Program-made: the position numbers and the translations under genes
Notes under the pieces: model-generated
Told to the model about the DNA's origin: nothing
Database searches by the model: none
The model's input: only the letters and a program-made list of their open reading frames with translations
Part shown: one piece after another, positions 17,605-35,038 of the stretch
Layout: every line of letters begins with the position of its first letter
Numbering within the stretch: position 1 is the stretch's first letter
Assembly: GCF_030758775.1 (NCBI RefSeq)
Contig: NZ_CP132384.1
Coordinates: forward strand, 434,001 to 498,000
DNA: 64,000 nt
Direction of reading: 5' to 3'
Origin: Bifidobacterium asteroides
Lineage (GTDB): Bacteria > Actinomycetota > Actinomycetes > Actinomycetales > Bifidobacteriaceae

Positions 17605-18884
17605 ATGAAGTCAGAGCAGTATGTCCCCCAACGGTATGTTCCCGGCGACTACGCCAGGGGGCATATCCGCATCACCCCCACCAGGCTGGCCGACGGGCGA
17701 CGGTTCTTCTACCTGGACGACGATCCCGAGTACGTCTCCGGCCGCAGGACCAGGCGTCTGGACGATCCCCGTCCACTGACCGACCGGTTCGCCCCCCATC
17801 AGGATCAGGAGGGCAGGACGGTGCCCTTCCAGCCGCCGCAGATGCGCCGGGATCCTTTGACCGGTGACTGGATCCCCATGGCCACGGCCCGGATGAACCG
17901 GCCCATCACCGCCGGTCCACAGGCCACCGCCAAGGGCAACCCCCTGGCCGCCAGAAAGCCGGGAGACCCCTACCAGGATGGGGAGATCCCCGATGTGGAC
18001 TACAACGTGGCGGTCTTCGAGAACCGCTTCCCTTCCATGATGCAGGTGCCCAATACCCAGGCGGCCAACCAGCCCTCCCTGGTGGACGGCAACCCCCTCT
18101 GGCCGGTGCGCGAGGCCAACGGGCGCTGCGAGGTGGTCTGCTTCGACCCTGACGAACATGCGCTCCCCGCCGATCTGCCGGTCTCCCGTCTGCGGACAGT
18201 GGTGGAGGCCTGGGCCTTCCGGACTGCTGAGATCTCGGCCATGGAGGGCATCGAACAGATCTTCCCCTTTGAGAACCACGGCCAGGAGATCGGCGTCTCC
18301 CTGGCTCACCCCCACGGACAGATCTACTGCTACCCCTTCATCGCCCCCCGGCTGGAGCAGGAGTTGAGGCAGTGCGCCGACTACCGGGAGCGCACCGGCG
18401 GCAACCTCCTGGGGGACATCCTCAAGGCCGAGCTGGACTCTGGCCGGCGGGTGGTCTTCCGCAACGCCACTTGGGTGGCCTATGTGCCCGCCGCCGCCCG
18501 CTGGCCCCTGGAGGTCCACGTGGCACCCGTCCGCGACGGGATTCTGAGCCTGGACCAGCTGGACGACCAGGAGCGCTGGGACCTGGCCGTCATGTATTCG
18601 ACCCTGCTCAAGCGGGGCAATGCCTTCTTCGACAAGGGCGACGGCAGGGGGATGGATCTGCCCTACATCGCTGCCTGGCACCAGGCCCCGCTGCACGATC
18701 CGCGGCGGGAGGACTACAGACTCAACCTGCAGTTCTTCTCCTTCCGTCGGGCCGTGGACAAAATCAAGTATCTTGCCGGGTCCGAGTCAGGCATGGCTGC
18801 CTGGGTGTCGGACACCACCCCGGAGCGGATCGCCGACCGCTTCCGCCAATTGGGGCCCATGGACCTGGAGAATGGAGAGAATCA

Positions 18885-18888
<4 letters not shown>
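17605..18888 (+). CDS. galT: Galactose-1-phosphate uridylyltransferase
   Basis: Predicted 427-residue enzyme of the Leloir pathway that exchanges UMP between UDP-glucose and galactose-1-phosphate. The active-site histidine motif HPHGQIYCYPF (HxPH-like, in SLAHPHGQ) is present near residue 234, and EIFPFENHGQEIG-type residues (EQIFPFENHG) precede it. The C-terminal half contains APLHDPRREDYRLNLQF. The ATG at 17605 follows GAAGGAG. It overlaps galK by four bases (ATGA), so the two are co-translated. Length is longer than the E. coli enzyme (348) and agrees with the actinobacterial form. Confidence 0.92.
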
Positions 18889-20147
<1,259 letters not shown>

Positions 20148-20167
20148 ATCGGACTGCAGACCTTTGC

Positions 20168-20220
20168 GACCCCGCTTCTCCCGGCGCTCCTCTAAGCTGG
20201 GGGAGCGGGGTCCCGGTTTT
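20168..20220 (+). terminator. terminator after galK
   Basis: Inverted repeat with arms beginning GACCCCGCT (20168-20176) and ending AGCGGGGTC (20204-20212), extended by a C-rich/G-rich part and followed by GGTTTT. It lies between galK and the ACT-domain gene. Confidence 0.65.
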
Positions 20221-20262
20221 CAGAGGGGCCGGTCAAGGGCGAGGTGGATGAGGAGGACGGCC

Positions 20263-20535
20263 ATGGACAAGGCGATCATCACAGTGGTGGGCAAGGATGC
20301 CATCGGCATCATCGGCAGGGTCTGCACAGACCTCTCCCAGCAGGGTGTCAATGTGCTGGACATTTCGCAGACCATATTGGACGGCTTCTTCACCATGATG
20401 ATGATCGTGGACTGCACCTCCTGCCGGGATGATTTCGACGCGCTCAGCCAGCGGATGGAATCCCTGGGAGAAGAGATCGGGGTCTCCATCCGCTGCCAGC
20501 GCGAGGAGATCTTCACCAGGATGCATCGGGTCTGA
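20263..20535 (+). CDS. ACT-domain protein, UPF0237 family
   Basis: Predicted 90-residue stand-alone ACT domain (beta-alpha-beta-beta-alpha-beta), a fold that usually binds amino acids. It has [20 protein letters not shown] at the start and the conserved [13 protein letters not shown] stretch. It is followed 10 bases later by a UPF0210 gene, a pairing seen in many Gram-positive bacteria, which suggests a joint but unknown function. The ATG at 20263 follows AGGAGG by six bases; longer in-frame versions would overlap the terminator hairpin after galK. Confidence 0.9.
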   Translation: MDKAIITVVGKDAIGIIGRVCTDLSQQGVNVLDISQTILDGFFTMMMIVDCTSCRDDFDALSQRMESLGEEIGVSIRCQREEIFTRMHRV

Positions 20536-20545
20536 GGAGGCGGCC

Positions 20546-21910
20546 ATGATCACACGCGACGAGGTCCTCGAGACCAACGACATGATCGACCGGGAGCGCC
20601 TGGACGTGCGCACCATCACCATGGGCATCAGCCTGCTGGATTGTGTGAGCGGTGATGTGGACATGCTCTGCCGGAACATTCATCGCCGGATCGTCTCCCT
20701 GGCAGGCGACCTGGTGTCCACAGGCGATGCCATCGCCCGTGAGTACGGCATTCCCATCGTCAACAAGCGCATCACCGTCACCCCCATCTCCCTAGTGGCC
20801 GCCGGAGCCTGCCACAGCGTGGAGGACTATGTGGCCGTGGCCAAGGCCCTGGACCGCTCGGCCCAGGAGGTCGGGGTCAACCTGATCGGCGGCTACTCGG
20901 CCCTGGTAGGCAAGGGCATGACCCCGGCCGAGCGGCTGCTGATCAAGTCCCTGCCCAGGGCGCTGAGCCAGACTGAACGCGTCTGCGCCAGCGTCAACGT
21001 GGGCTCCACCAGAACGGGCATCGATATGGATGCCGTCGCCCTCATGGGACGGGTCGTCAAGGCCACTGCCGAAAGCACCGCCGACTCGGACAGCTCTGGC
21101 TGCACCAAGCTGGTGGTCTTCTGCAATGCTCCGGACGACAACCCCTTCATGGCCGGTGGCTTCCATGGGGTCAGCCAGGGGTCGGCCGTCATCAACGTGG
21201 GGGTCTCCGGACCCGGCGTGGTCAAGACCGCCTTGGAATCGGCCAAGGGAGCGGACTTCGGGCAGCTCTGCGAGACCATCAAGCGGACGGCCTTCAAGAT
21301 CACCCGGGTGGGTCAGCTGGTGGCCCAGGAGGCCAGCCGTCGCCTGGAGGTGCCCTTCGGGATCATCGACCTGTCCCTGGCGCCCACCCCGGCTGTCGGA
21401 GACTCAGTGGGGGAGGTCCTGCAGACCATGGGCCTGGAGCAGGTGGGCGCCCCCGGGACCACTGCGGCCCTGGCCATCCTCAACGATCAGGTCAAGAAGG
21501 GCGGCATCATGGCTTCCAGCTCGGTGGGCGGGCTGTCCGGGGCCTTCATCCCCGTGTCCGAGGACGCCGCCATGATCCAGGCTGCGCAAGAGGGGAGCCT
21601 GACCCTGGAGAAGCTTGAGGCCATGACCTGCGTCTGTTCGGTGGGGCTGGACATGATCCCCATCCCAGGGGACACTTCTGCGGAGTCCATCTCCGGTCTG
21701 ATCGCCGACGAGGCGGCTATCGGCATGATCAATCAGAAGACCACCGCAGTCAGGGTCATTCCTGTCATCGGCAAGCAGGTGGGCGAGTGGGCCGAGTTCG
21801 GCGGGCTCATGGGCGGCGGGCCGGTCGTGCCCGTCAATACCCGTTCCTGCGCCGACTTCGTCAATCGGGGCGGACACATTCCGGCGCCCATTCACAGCTT
21901 CAAGAACTGA
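20546..21910 (+). CDS. UPF0210 (DUF711) family protein
   Basis: Predicted 454-residue protein of the UPF0210/DUF711 family, whose fold is related to pyruvate formate-lyase but which lacks a known reaction. Conserved stretches include [12 protein letters not shown] near the N terminus, [38 protein letters not shown] and the C-terminal [13 protein letters not shown]. It is coupled to the UPF0237 ACT protein 10 bases upstream, and ATG 20546 follows GAGGAGG. It probably acts on, or is regulated by, a small metabolite bound to the ACT partner; this is inference only. Confidence 0.88.
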   Translation: MITRDEVLETNDMIDRERLDVRTITMGISLLDCVSGDVDMLCRNIHRRIVSLAGDLVSTGDAIAREYGIPIVNKRITVTPISLVAAGACHSVEDYVAVAKALDRSAQEVGVNLIGGYSALVGKGMTPAERLLIKSLPRALSQTERVCASVNVGSTRTGIDMDAVALMGRVVKATAESTADSDSSGCTKLVVFCNAPDDNPFMAGGFHGVSQGSAVINVGVSGPGVVKTALESAKGADFGQLCETIKRTAFKITRVGQLVAQEASRRLEVPFGIIDLSLAPTPAVGDSVGEVLQTMGLEQVGAPGTTAALAILNDQVKKGGIMASSSVGGLSGAFIPVSEDAAMIQAAQEGSLTLEKLEAMTCVCSVGLDMIPIPGDTSAESISGLIADEAAIGMINQKTTAVRVIPVIGKQVGEWAEFGGLMGGGPVVPVNTRSCADFVNRGGHIPAPIHSFKN

Positions 21911-21925
21911 GTGCGCTCGCGGAGT

Positions 21926-22579
21926 TCAGCGGCCGCCTTGGAATCCCAGCTGCCGCCAGGCCTCGTAGATGGCGATGGAGGCGCAGTTGGTCAGGTTCAG
22001 GCTGCGCAGGCTGGGCCGCATGGGCAGCCTGACCTGCTCGGCTACATGAGGGCCGGCCATGATGTCCATGGGGTCGGGGATGTCGCCCGGTTCGGGGCCG
22101 AACAGGAGGATGTCGTCCGGCCGGTAGCTGACCTCGGTGTAGAGCTTGTCGGCGTGGGCGGTGAAAGCGATGATCCGGCTGTCGGGCATGGAGCGGACCA
22201 GGTCGTCGAAGTCCGGGTGCAGGACCACGTGGGCCATGTCATGGTAGTCCAGGCCGGCCCGGCGCAGCTTGGTGTCCTTGAGGTTGAAGCCCAAGGGCTC
22301 TATCAGATGCAGGATGGTCCCGGTCACGGCGCACAGGCGGATGGCCGAGCCGGTGTTGCCGGGGATCCGCGGCGAGTAGTAGCACAGGTGGGGCGTGGAG
22401 GTCTTCACCCGGCTGGCCTGATCGGCCTTCATCATGGCGTCCACTACCGATATGGGGTTGCCGTGGGCATCGGTGACCAGCTCGTCGGGACCATAATTCG
22501 ATTTCCGGTATCCATACTCGTACATGCTTTCGACGGCTTTCGACGGGTCGCCGGACCGCTCCTGCTCCTGCCTGTTCAT
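21926..22579 (-). CDS. trmL: tRNA (cytidine(34)-2'-O)-methyltransferase
   Basis: Predicted 217-residue SPOUT-class enzyme that methylates the ribose at the wobble position of certain tRNA-Leu. Motifs include YYSPRIPGNTGSAIRLCAVT, LLFGPEPGDIP and the knot region RLPMRPSLRSLNLTNCASIA. It carries about 40 extra N-terminal residues relative to TrmL of enterobacteria (about 157 residues), with no motif I recognise. It is convergent with the UPF0210 gene, with only 15 bases between stops. The start is supported by a minus-strand TAGGTT (22591-22586) seven bases upstream, implying leaderless translation. Confidence 0.88.
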   Translation of the reverse strand: MNRQEQERSGDPSKAVESMYEYGYRKSNYGPDELVTDAHGNPISVVDAMMKADQASRVKTSTPHLCYYSPRIPGNTGSAIRLCAVTGTILHLIEPLGFNLKDTKLRRAGLDYHDMAHVVLHPDFDDLVRSMPDSRIIAFTAHADKLYTEVSYRPDDILLFGPEPGDIPDPMDIMAGPHVAEQVRLPMRPSLRSLNLTNCASIAIYEAWRQLGFQGGR

Positions 22580-22585
22580 GAGGCC

Positions 22586-22591
22586 AACCTA
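22586..22591 (-). promoter_or_regulatory. -10 element, leaderless trmL
   Basis: TAGGTT on the minus strand, ending seven bases before the A of the trmL ATG at 22579. Confidence 0.5.
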
Positions 22592-22654
22592 CCGTCGCCA
22601 AACGACAGGCCAGGCAGTGACGGTCGGCACCGTCGGGCAGAATACGGCGGTTGA

Positions 22655-23683
22655 ATGAGGCAGGATCGAGTGGCGAAGGGCGGTGTGACCATGGAGAACA
22701 CGGAAACGGCCTTGGCGGAGACTGAGCCCATCCGCCTGCGGCTGTTCGACTGGTGGAGCCGTTATGCCCGCGACCTGCCCTGGCGCTTTGGACGAACCAC
22801 GCCCTGGGGGGTCTTGGTTTCAGAGGTCATGAGCCAACAGACCCAGATGAGCCGGGTGGTGCCCTACTGGACGGCCTGGATGAGAGTCTGGCCGGATGCG
22901 GCCTCACTGGCCGCCGCCCCCAAGGCCGAGGTCATTACGGCCTGGGGCCGTCTGGGCTACCCGCGCCGAGCCCTGCGCCTGCAGGAATGCGCGCGGCAGG
23001 TGGCCGGCCAGTATGCAGACCGGCTGCCCCGGGATTACGACCAGCTGGTGGCCCTGCCCGGCATCGGCGACTATACGGCCAGCGCTGTCATGAGCTTTGC
23101 CTACGGCGAGAGGATCGCCGTCATCGATACCAATATCCGCAGGGTGCTCTCCAGGGTTTTTCTGGGGCGTGAATCCACCGGGGGGGCTGCCAGCCGAGAA
23201 GAGCGCCAGCTGGCCTGGCAGGTTCTGCCTGAGGACGAAGATCCAGGGACTTCTGATCATCGCGTGAACGGTGACGACCGCTTGGAAACGGCTGACCCGC
23301 AGGTCCGGTCGGCAGCCTGGCGGGAGCCGCCCTCGGCCCGATGGAACCAGGCCGTCATGGAGCTGGGCGCCACGGTTTGCGTGGCCCGCAAGCCGGCCTG
23401 CGACATCTGCCCTCTAGCTGGTCACTGCCGTTTCCTCAAGGCGGGGCTGCCCGGTCTGGGTGCAGGCAGGACCAGGCCCCGGCAGCGCTTCGCAGGCACC
23501 GACCGGCAGATTCGCGGATCCATCCTCCAGGCACTGCGGCAGGCTTCGGGCGCGCCCGTCTCCAGGAAGGACCTGAAACCCCTGTGCGACGACGAAATCC
23601 GACTTGATCGGTGCATCGCCTCCCTGGACGAGGACGGCCTTCTGGAGATCGGCCCAGATGGCCTCCTGAGTCTGCCGCAGTGA
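22655..23683 (+). CDS. mutY: A/G-specific adenine glycosylase
   Basis: Predicted 342-residue DNA repair glycosylase removing adenine mispaired with 8-oxoguanine. It shows the catalytic glutamate in VSEVMSQQTQMSRVVPYW, the helix-hairpin-helix LPGIGDYTASAVM, the aspartate in VIDTNIRRVLSR, and the [4Fe-4S] cysteines in CVARKPACDICPLAGHC. An insert of about 45 residues rich in acidic and polar residues lies between the HhH-Asp region and the iron-sulphur motif. The C-terminal 8-oxoG-recognition (Nudix-like) domain is replaced by a shorter tail with a winged-helix look. ATG 22691 is a possible later start. Confidence 0.9.
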   Translation: MRQDRVAKGGVTMENTETALAETEPIRLRLFDWWSRYARDLPWRFGRTTPWGVLVSEVMSQQTQMSRVVPYWTAWMRVWPDAASLAAAPKAEVITAWGRLGYPRRALRLQECARQVAGQYADRLPRDYDQLVALPGIGDYTASAVMSFAYGERIAVIDTNIRRVLSRVFLGRESTGGAASREERQLAWQVLPEDEDPGTSDHRVNGDDRLETADPQVRSAAWREPPSARWNQAVMELGATVCVARKPACDICPLAGHCRFLKAGLPGLGAGRTRPRQRFAGTDRQIRGSILQALRQASGAPVSRKDLKPLCDDEIRLDRCIASLDEDGLLEIGPDGLLSLPQ

Positions 23684-23699
23684 AGGCAGCCCTGACGAT

Positions 23700-23705
23700 T
23701 AGACT
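23700..23705 (+). promoter_or_regulatory. -10 element of Lys-rich protein gene
   Basis: TAGACT ends nine bases before ATG 23714, with GGAG between them. Confidence 0.4.
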
Positions 23706-23713
23706 GGAGAAGT

Positions 23714-24376
23714 ATGGCCAAGCGACGCATGAGCGAGAAGAAGCGGCGGATGTACCGTCGCCGGAGGATTGCGGCCGCCCTGCTGGCGGTGCTCTTCCTG
23801 CTGGTCTGCGCCGGTCTGGTCTGGGGCGTGGGGGCCGGCATCCGAGCACTGCGTGGAGGCAATGGGGCCCAGGGAACCTCGACCAGTGTCCAGCAGAGCT
23901 CAAAGACCAAATCCAAGGACAAAGACAAGCAGAAGAAGGATCAGAAGAAGGACTCCGGCAAAAAGCGTTCCTCAGGAGCTCCTGACTGCGGCAAGGAGGA
24001 CTTGGCCTTGGAACTGGCCGCGCCCGATCCCAGTACCGGGGTCGGCGGATCCATCGACTTTACGGCGACCATTCGTCACAAGGGAACGGGCTCCTGTCTG
24101 GTGGACGGCTCCGACGGCGGACGGGTGCTGATCATCACCAGCGGCCAGGAGACCATCTGGCGTTCCGATGCCTGTCCGGTTGGGGCTCGCACCCTGCTCA
24201 TGGCCACCGGCGACAAGGACGTGCAGACCATCACCTGGAATGCTGACAGCAGCCAGGACAGCTGCCTGCCCGACGACCAGTTGCCTCGAGTCAATGCCGG
24301 CTCCTACCAGGCCAAGCTGGTCCTCAAGGCCAATCCCCGGGTGGCTTCCCAGCCTGTGCCGGTCATGGTCCAATAG
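23714..24376 (+). CDS. single-pass membrane protein, Lys-rich linker
   Basis: Predicted 220-residue protein that I do not recognise. A short very basic N terminus (RRMSEKKRRMYRRRRIAAAL) is followed by one membrane helix (about 20-42), a Lys/Ser/Asp-rich linker (about 55-90) and an extracytoplasmic domain of about 130 residues with three or four cysteines (PDCGKED, GSCLVDG, DACPVG, DSCLPDD), which may form disulphides. The inside-positive topology suggests the C-terminal domain faces outward. It sits between mutY and rpoB, on the same strand. The start has both a -10-like TAGACT nine bases upstream and GGAG. Confidence 0.7.
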   Translation: MAKRRMSEKKRRMYRRRRIAAALLAVLFLLVCAGLVWGVGAGIRALRGGNGAQGTSTSVQQSSKTKSKDKDKQKKDQKKDSGKKRSSGAPDCGKEDLALELAAPDPSTGVGGSIDFTATIRHKGTGSCLVDGSDGGRVLIITSGQETIWRSDACPVGARTLLMATGDKDVQTITWNADSSQDSCLPDDQLPRVNAGSYQAKLVLKANPRVASQPVPVMVQ

Positions 24377-24401
24377 CAGCTTTCCAAAGACGACACGCCG
24401 A

Positions 24402-24430
24402 TTGCATCCATGATTCTTGTCTGCTATAGT
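24402..24430 (+). promoter_or_regulatory. rpoBC promoter
   Basis: -35 TTGCAT (24402-24407), 17-base spacer, -10 TATAGT (24425-24430). The predicted start near 24437 gives a leader of about 134 bases before the TTG start of rpoB. Confidence 0.65.
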
Positions 24431-24436
24431 TTTGTC

Positions 24437-24570
24437 TTTGCATGAGGTGTGTCATATAGCGGGCATGCATCATCGAGGAGATGCCCGCGAATAGGCATAT
24501 GGCGGCCATTCGGCATCTCCCTGGGGTAACAGGAATGATCGAGTACGGCGAGCGATAAGGAACGTCCATT
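24437..24570 (+). promoter_or_regulatory. structured rpoB leader with alternative hairpins
   Basis: Hairpin 1 pairs GCGGGCAT (24459-24466) with ATGCCCGC (24481-24488). Hairpin 2 pairs GGAGATGCC (24477-24485) with GGCATCTCC (24512-24520). They share bases 24481-24485 and cannot form together. Two tiny frames lie in the leader: ATG 24442 to TAG 24459 (5 codons) and ATG 24465 to TAG 24494 (9 codons). This looks like an attenuation or translation-responsive leader, but no U-run follows either hairpin. Confidence 0.5.
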
Positions 24571-28137
<3,567 letters not shown>

Positions 28138-28150
28138 ACCACCAGTCACA

Positions 28151-28175
28151 GGGATGCCCGCCTGACGGGCATCCC
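28151..28175 (+). other. hairpin in rpoB-rpoC gap
   Basis: Perfect 10-bp stem: GGGATGCCCG (28151-28160), loop CCTGA, CGGGCATCCC (28166-28175). No U-run follows, so a processing or stability element is more likely than a strong terminator. Confidence 0.6.
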
Positions 28176-28225
28176 GCTAAAAGGCAAACTTCAGAGCAGT
28201 TACAAGATCAGAGACAGGACATAGA

Positions 28226-32386
<4,161 letters not shown>

Positions 32387-32398
32387 GCGTCTGAACAA

Positions 32399-32456
32399 CC
32401 GGTAGCCGCAGATCCGCTTGGGCCGGATGACCCGGCCTAGCGGATTCGGCTGCCGG
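32399..32456 (+). terminator. first of tandem hairpins after rpoC
   Basis: Long imperfect hairpin: left arm 32399-32426, loop ATGAC (32427-32431), right arm 32432-32456, with AGCCG/CGGCT and ATCCGCT/AGCGGAT paired blocks separated by two small bulges. There is no U-run, so it may act together with the next hairpin. Confidence 0.55.
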
Positions 32457-32469
32457 ATATGTGATAAAG

Positions 32470-32520
32470 GATGAGGGCCCGTGCGATCATAGCGATCGCA
32501 CGGGCCCTCATCTTGTTTTT
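32470..32520 (+). terminator. rho-independent terminator of rpoBC
   Basis: Perfect 19-bp stem: arms 32470-32488 and 32494-32512 around the loop ATAGC, followed by TTGTTTTT (32513-32520). A strong terminator in the + direction. Confidence 0.9.
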
Positions 32521-32626
32521 CTTGCGATCTAGGTTCTGCCGGTAGATAGTGGCAGACGATGGCTGTTTAGTGACCGGTTCTGGGCGCGAAGGACACGTCA
32601 CGGCGATTTCAGCCATGGCAGATAGG

Positions 32627-35038
32627 TCAGCGCAGGTGCCTCGGGGAAAGCAGGGTCCGCCAGCGTCGGGTTCGTGGCAGGGATGCCAGGATGGCGGATC
32701 GCAGCTTGTCCACCAGCTGCCAGCAGTCTACGGCCTCCTGCTCGTCTGAAGGGTGCCGGTCGAACGAGGCCTGATCGGCCATGTTGCGCAGTCGATCCAG
32801 ATCCCGGCGCAGACCAGCCGACGAGGACCCTGGGGGGTCAGCCAGCAGGGTCTGGGCGATCAGAGCTGCCTGCTCGCTACGGGTGCCCTCCAGGGGCAGG
32901 CCGGTTTGTCTGCCCAGGTTGCCGATCTGTCGCCAGCCGGCGCGGATGCGTGTCTTCGGGTCGCCGGTCGACCGGGCCCGTCGGCGTAGCCAAGCCTTGA
33001 CAGCCAGCAGGGCCAGAACCAGGAGAGCCGGCAGCCAGAGCGGCATGGTCCAGAGCGTCACTCTGGCTATCAAAGGTCCGTACCGTTTCCAGAAGGAGGG
33101 TGAAGATTGTCGCGATGCTTCCTGTCCGCCGACGGTAGTTCGACCCTGGGTGGCCCGGTCGTCGCGGGGAGGATCGACCAGCGGGGGCGGCGGCTGGCGG
33201 ACCAGGGTGCGCGGATTGGGTGGGGTGGAGTCCAAGGACTTGTCCGGGATCTTGGTCTCCGGTGGGGTGGGGTAGAAGGGGACCCACCCTAGTCCTTTCA
33301 GACTGACCTCCACCCAGGCCTGGGCATCGCGTCCGGTGAAGTCGATTCTGGTGCTCCCGTCCGCCTGGGTCCTGGTCCGTGCCCGGCTGATGGAGCCATC
33401 GCGGTTCTTGGGCAGGAATCCCAAGACCACTCGGGATGGCAGGCCCATCTGCCGGGCCAGGAGGGCCATGGCCGAGGCGTATTGTTCGCTGTCGCCCACC
33501 ATGGCCTGGCCTTGCAGGAGCTGATTGATCCGATAGTCGCCATGGCCGGAGGGCGACGGGTAGTCTCCTGCCAGACCGTGGGAGAACCATCCCTCCCGGT
33601 GCAGCCGTTCCTCAATGGCCAGGGCCCTGGCGCCGCCGCGCACCTGCATGGAGGTCATGGAAGCAGCCGCCTTGGGCAGGCTCTCAGGTGCATCCGCCAG
33701 GGCAGGCACCTGCGCATCTCCAGGATCGCTGTCAGCTATACGACGGGTTGCAGGTCGGCCTTCGGCCACGCCGTGCACCGAATAGCTGGTCCCCTTCTGC
33801 AGGGGCTGATCGGTCAGTGCGGTGTCTGTGGCCTTGTTGAAGTAGAGGTCCTTGCGTTGCAGGCCCTGATCCGTATCGATGCCGTCGACTTGTCCGGCGG
33901 AGGGCAACCAGGCATGGTCGAACCCCTCCCGGATCAGGAAGGTCGCGGTAAAAGGCTGTCCGGCCTGTCCGCTGTCTTGGGCCTGCTCCTGCTGCCTTTC
34001 CGTGCGGATCTGGGCGCCGATGCGCCGGTAGTCGGCTGCTCCTGCGCCCGAGGAGTCGGACAGATTCCAGACCTTGCCGTCATAACGGTCCATGACGGCC
34101 ATACGGACCGGGGTGCCAGCGGGCAGGTTGCGGACCGTGACCAGGGTATCGTCGCGGTGGCGTTTGATGTACGCCCGGTAGTCGCTCAAGGGGCTGGTGA
34201 ACTGGTAGGGGTCCATGGGCGGCTGATAGTGGTCACGAATGACCAGCCGGGTCGGGGCGGGCAGCAGTCCAGCGGAGAAAATCAGTCCAGCTGTCAGTGC
34301 CAAGGCCAGAAGAGTGGATGCGAGCCCTTGCAGACGGATCAGCCCCAGCCCGCTGGCGCACCAGATCAGCAGGAGCAGCCAGAGGATGCCACCCGTCAAT
34401 GCCGGGTAGAGGCCCCTGCTGGTGCCTAGGGCTGCTGACACAGCCATGGCGGCCAGGATGGGCAGCGTGGCTGTCAGGACGGCCACGGGGTGCGCGGGCC
34501 GTCCCAGGTTGCGACCCAGGCCATGGCGGGCCAGCAGCACGGCCAGATAGCAGGTCCAGAGCATCAGCGTCCACAGAGCCATCAGTCCGCCTGCTTCCTG
34601 GCCGAGTGGGGGATCGATGGCTGCCAGGGTCTTGAAAGCGCCGAAGGTGGCGGACCAACCTTGTGCCAGGGTTGCCCAGGTGGGCAGGACATGGGCCAGG
34701 GTGGTCCCGTTCAGAGCGAGGATGGGGCCCAGCAGGAACTGGGCTGCGATCAGCAGCAGAGGCTGCAGGAGGGCTGTGGCAATGCCGCGGCGGGGGAGCA
34801 TGGCGATCAACAGTCCGGCCAGACATGCTGCGGCTCCCACTGTCAGCCAGAAGGGCAGACTGCCATAGACCGGCAGCAGCTGCAGTCCGGCCAGCAGATC
34901 GAGTGGAGCCAATGCGGCGACCAGAATCATGGGGGAGCGGCGCCTGGTCGGGTCGACAGTGGACTGCAGACCAGTCCGGTCGATCAGGCGGATAGGCTCC
35001 CTCTGGGCTTGGTCCATCCACGATGCTGATGTGCTCAT
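32627..35038 (-). CDS. transglutaminase-like membrane protein, catalytic triad lost
   Basis: Predicted 803-residue membrane protein, last gene of the cluster. Six or seven N-terminal helices (about 38-300) are followed by an extracytoplasmic transglutaminase-like domain (about 480-600), one more helix (about 660-685) and a cytoplasmic tail. The expected catalytic residues are all changed. The usual GDCEQYA is GDSEQYA (Ser517), the usual HAWVEV is QAWVEV (Gln573), and the usual Asp of WVPFDPTP is Tyr589. Enzyme activity of the classic type is therefore unlikely; a binding or scaffold role is inferred. The start overlaps the DUF58 gene stop (ATGA). Confidence 0.88.
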   Translation of the reverse strand: MSTSASWMDQAQREPIRLIDRTGLQSTVDPTRRRSPMILVAALAPLDLLAGLQLLPVYGSLPFWLTVGAAACLAGLLIAMLPRRGIATALLQPLLLIAAQFLLGPILALNGTTLAHVLPTWATLAQGWSATFGAFKTLAAIDPPLGQEAGGLMALWTLMLWTCYLAVLLARHGLGRNLGRPAHPVAVLTATLPILAAMAVSAALGTSRGLYPALTGGILWLLLLIWCASGLGLIRLQGLASTLLALALTAGLIFSAGLLPAPTRLVIRDHYQPPMDPYQFTSPLSDYRAYIKRHRDDTLVTVRNLPAGTPVRMAVMDRYDGKVWNLSDSSGAGAADYRRIGAQIRTERQQEQAQDSGQAGQPFTATFLIREGFDHAWLPSAGQVDGIDTDQGLQRKDLYFNKATDTALTDQPLQKGTSYSVHGVAEGRPATRRIADSDPGDAQVPALADAPESLPKAAASMTSMQVRGGARALAIEERLHREGWFSHGLAGDYPSPSGHGDYRINQLLQGQAMVGDSEQYASAMALLARQMGLPSRVVLGFLPKNRDGSISRARTRTQADGSTRIDFTGRDAQAWVEVSLKGLGWVPFYPTPPETKIPDKSLDSTPPNPRTLVRQPPPPLVDPPRDDRATQGRTTVGGQEASRQSSPSFWKRYGPLIARVTLWTMPLWLPALLVLALLAVKAWLRRRARSTGDPKTRIRAGWRQIGNLGRQTGLPLEGTRSEQAALIAQTLLADPPGSSSAGLRRDLDRLRNMADQASFDRHPSDEQEAVDCWQLVDKLRSAILASLPRTRRWRTLLSPRHLR

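Noticed and set aside
20193-20198. TAAGCT as a -10 for the ACT-domain gene
   Set aside because: It lies in the loop of the terminator-like hairpin after galK and has no -35 at suitable distance.
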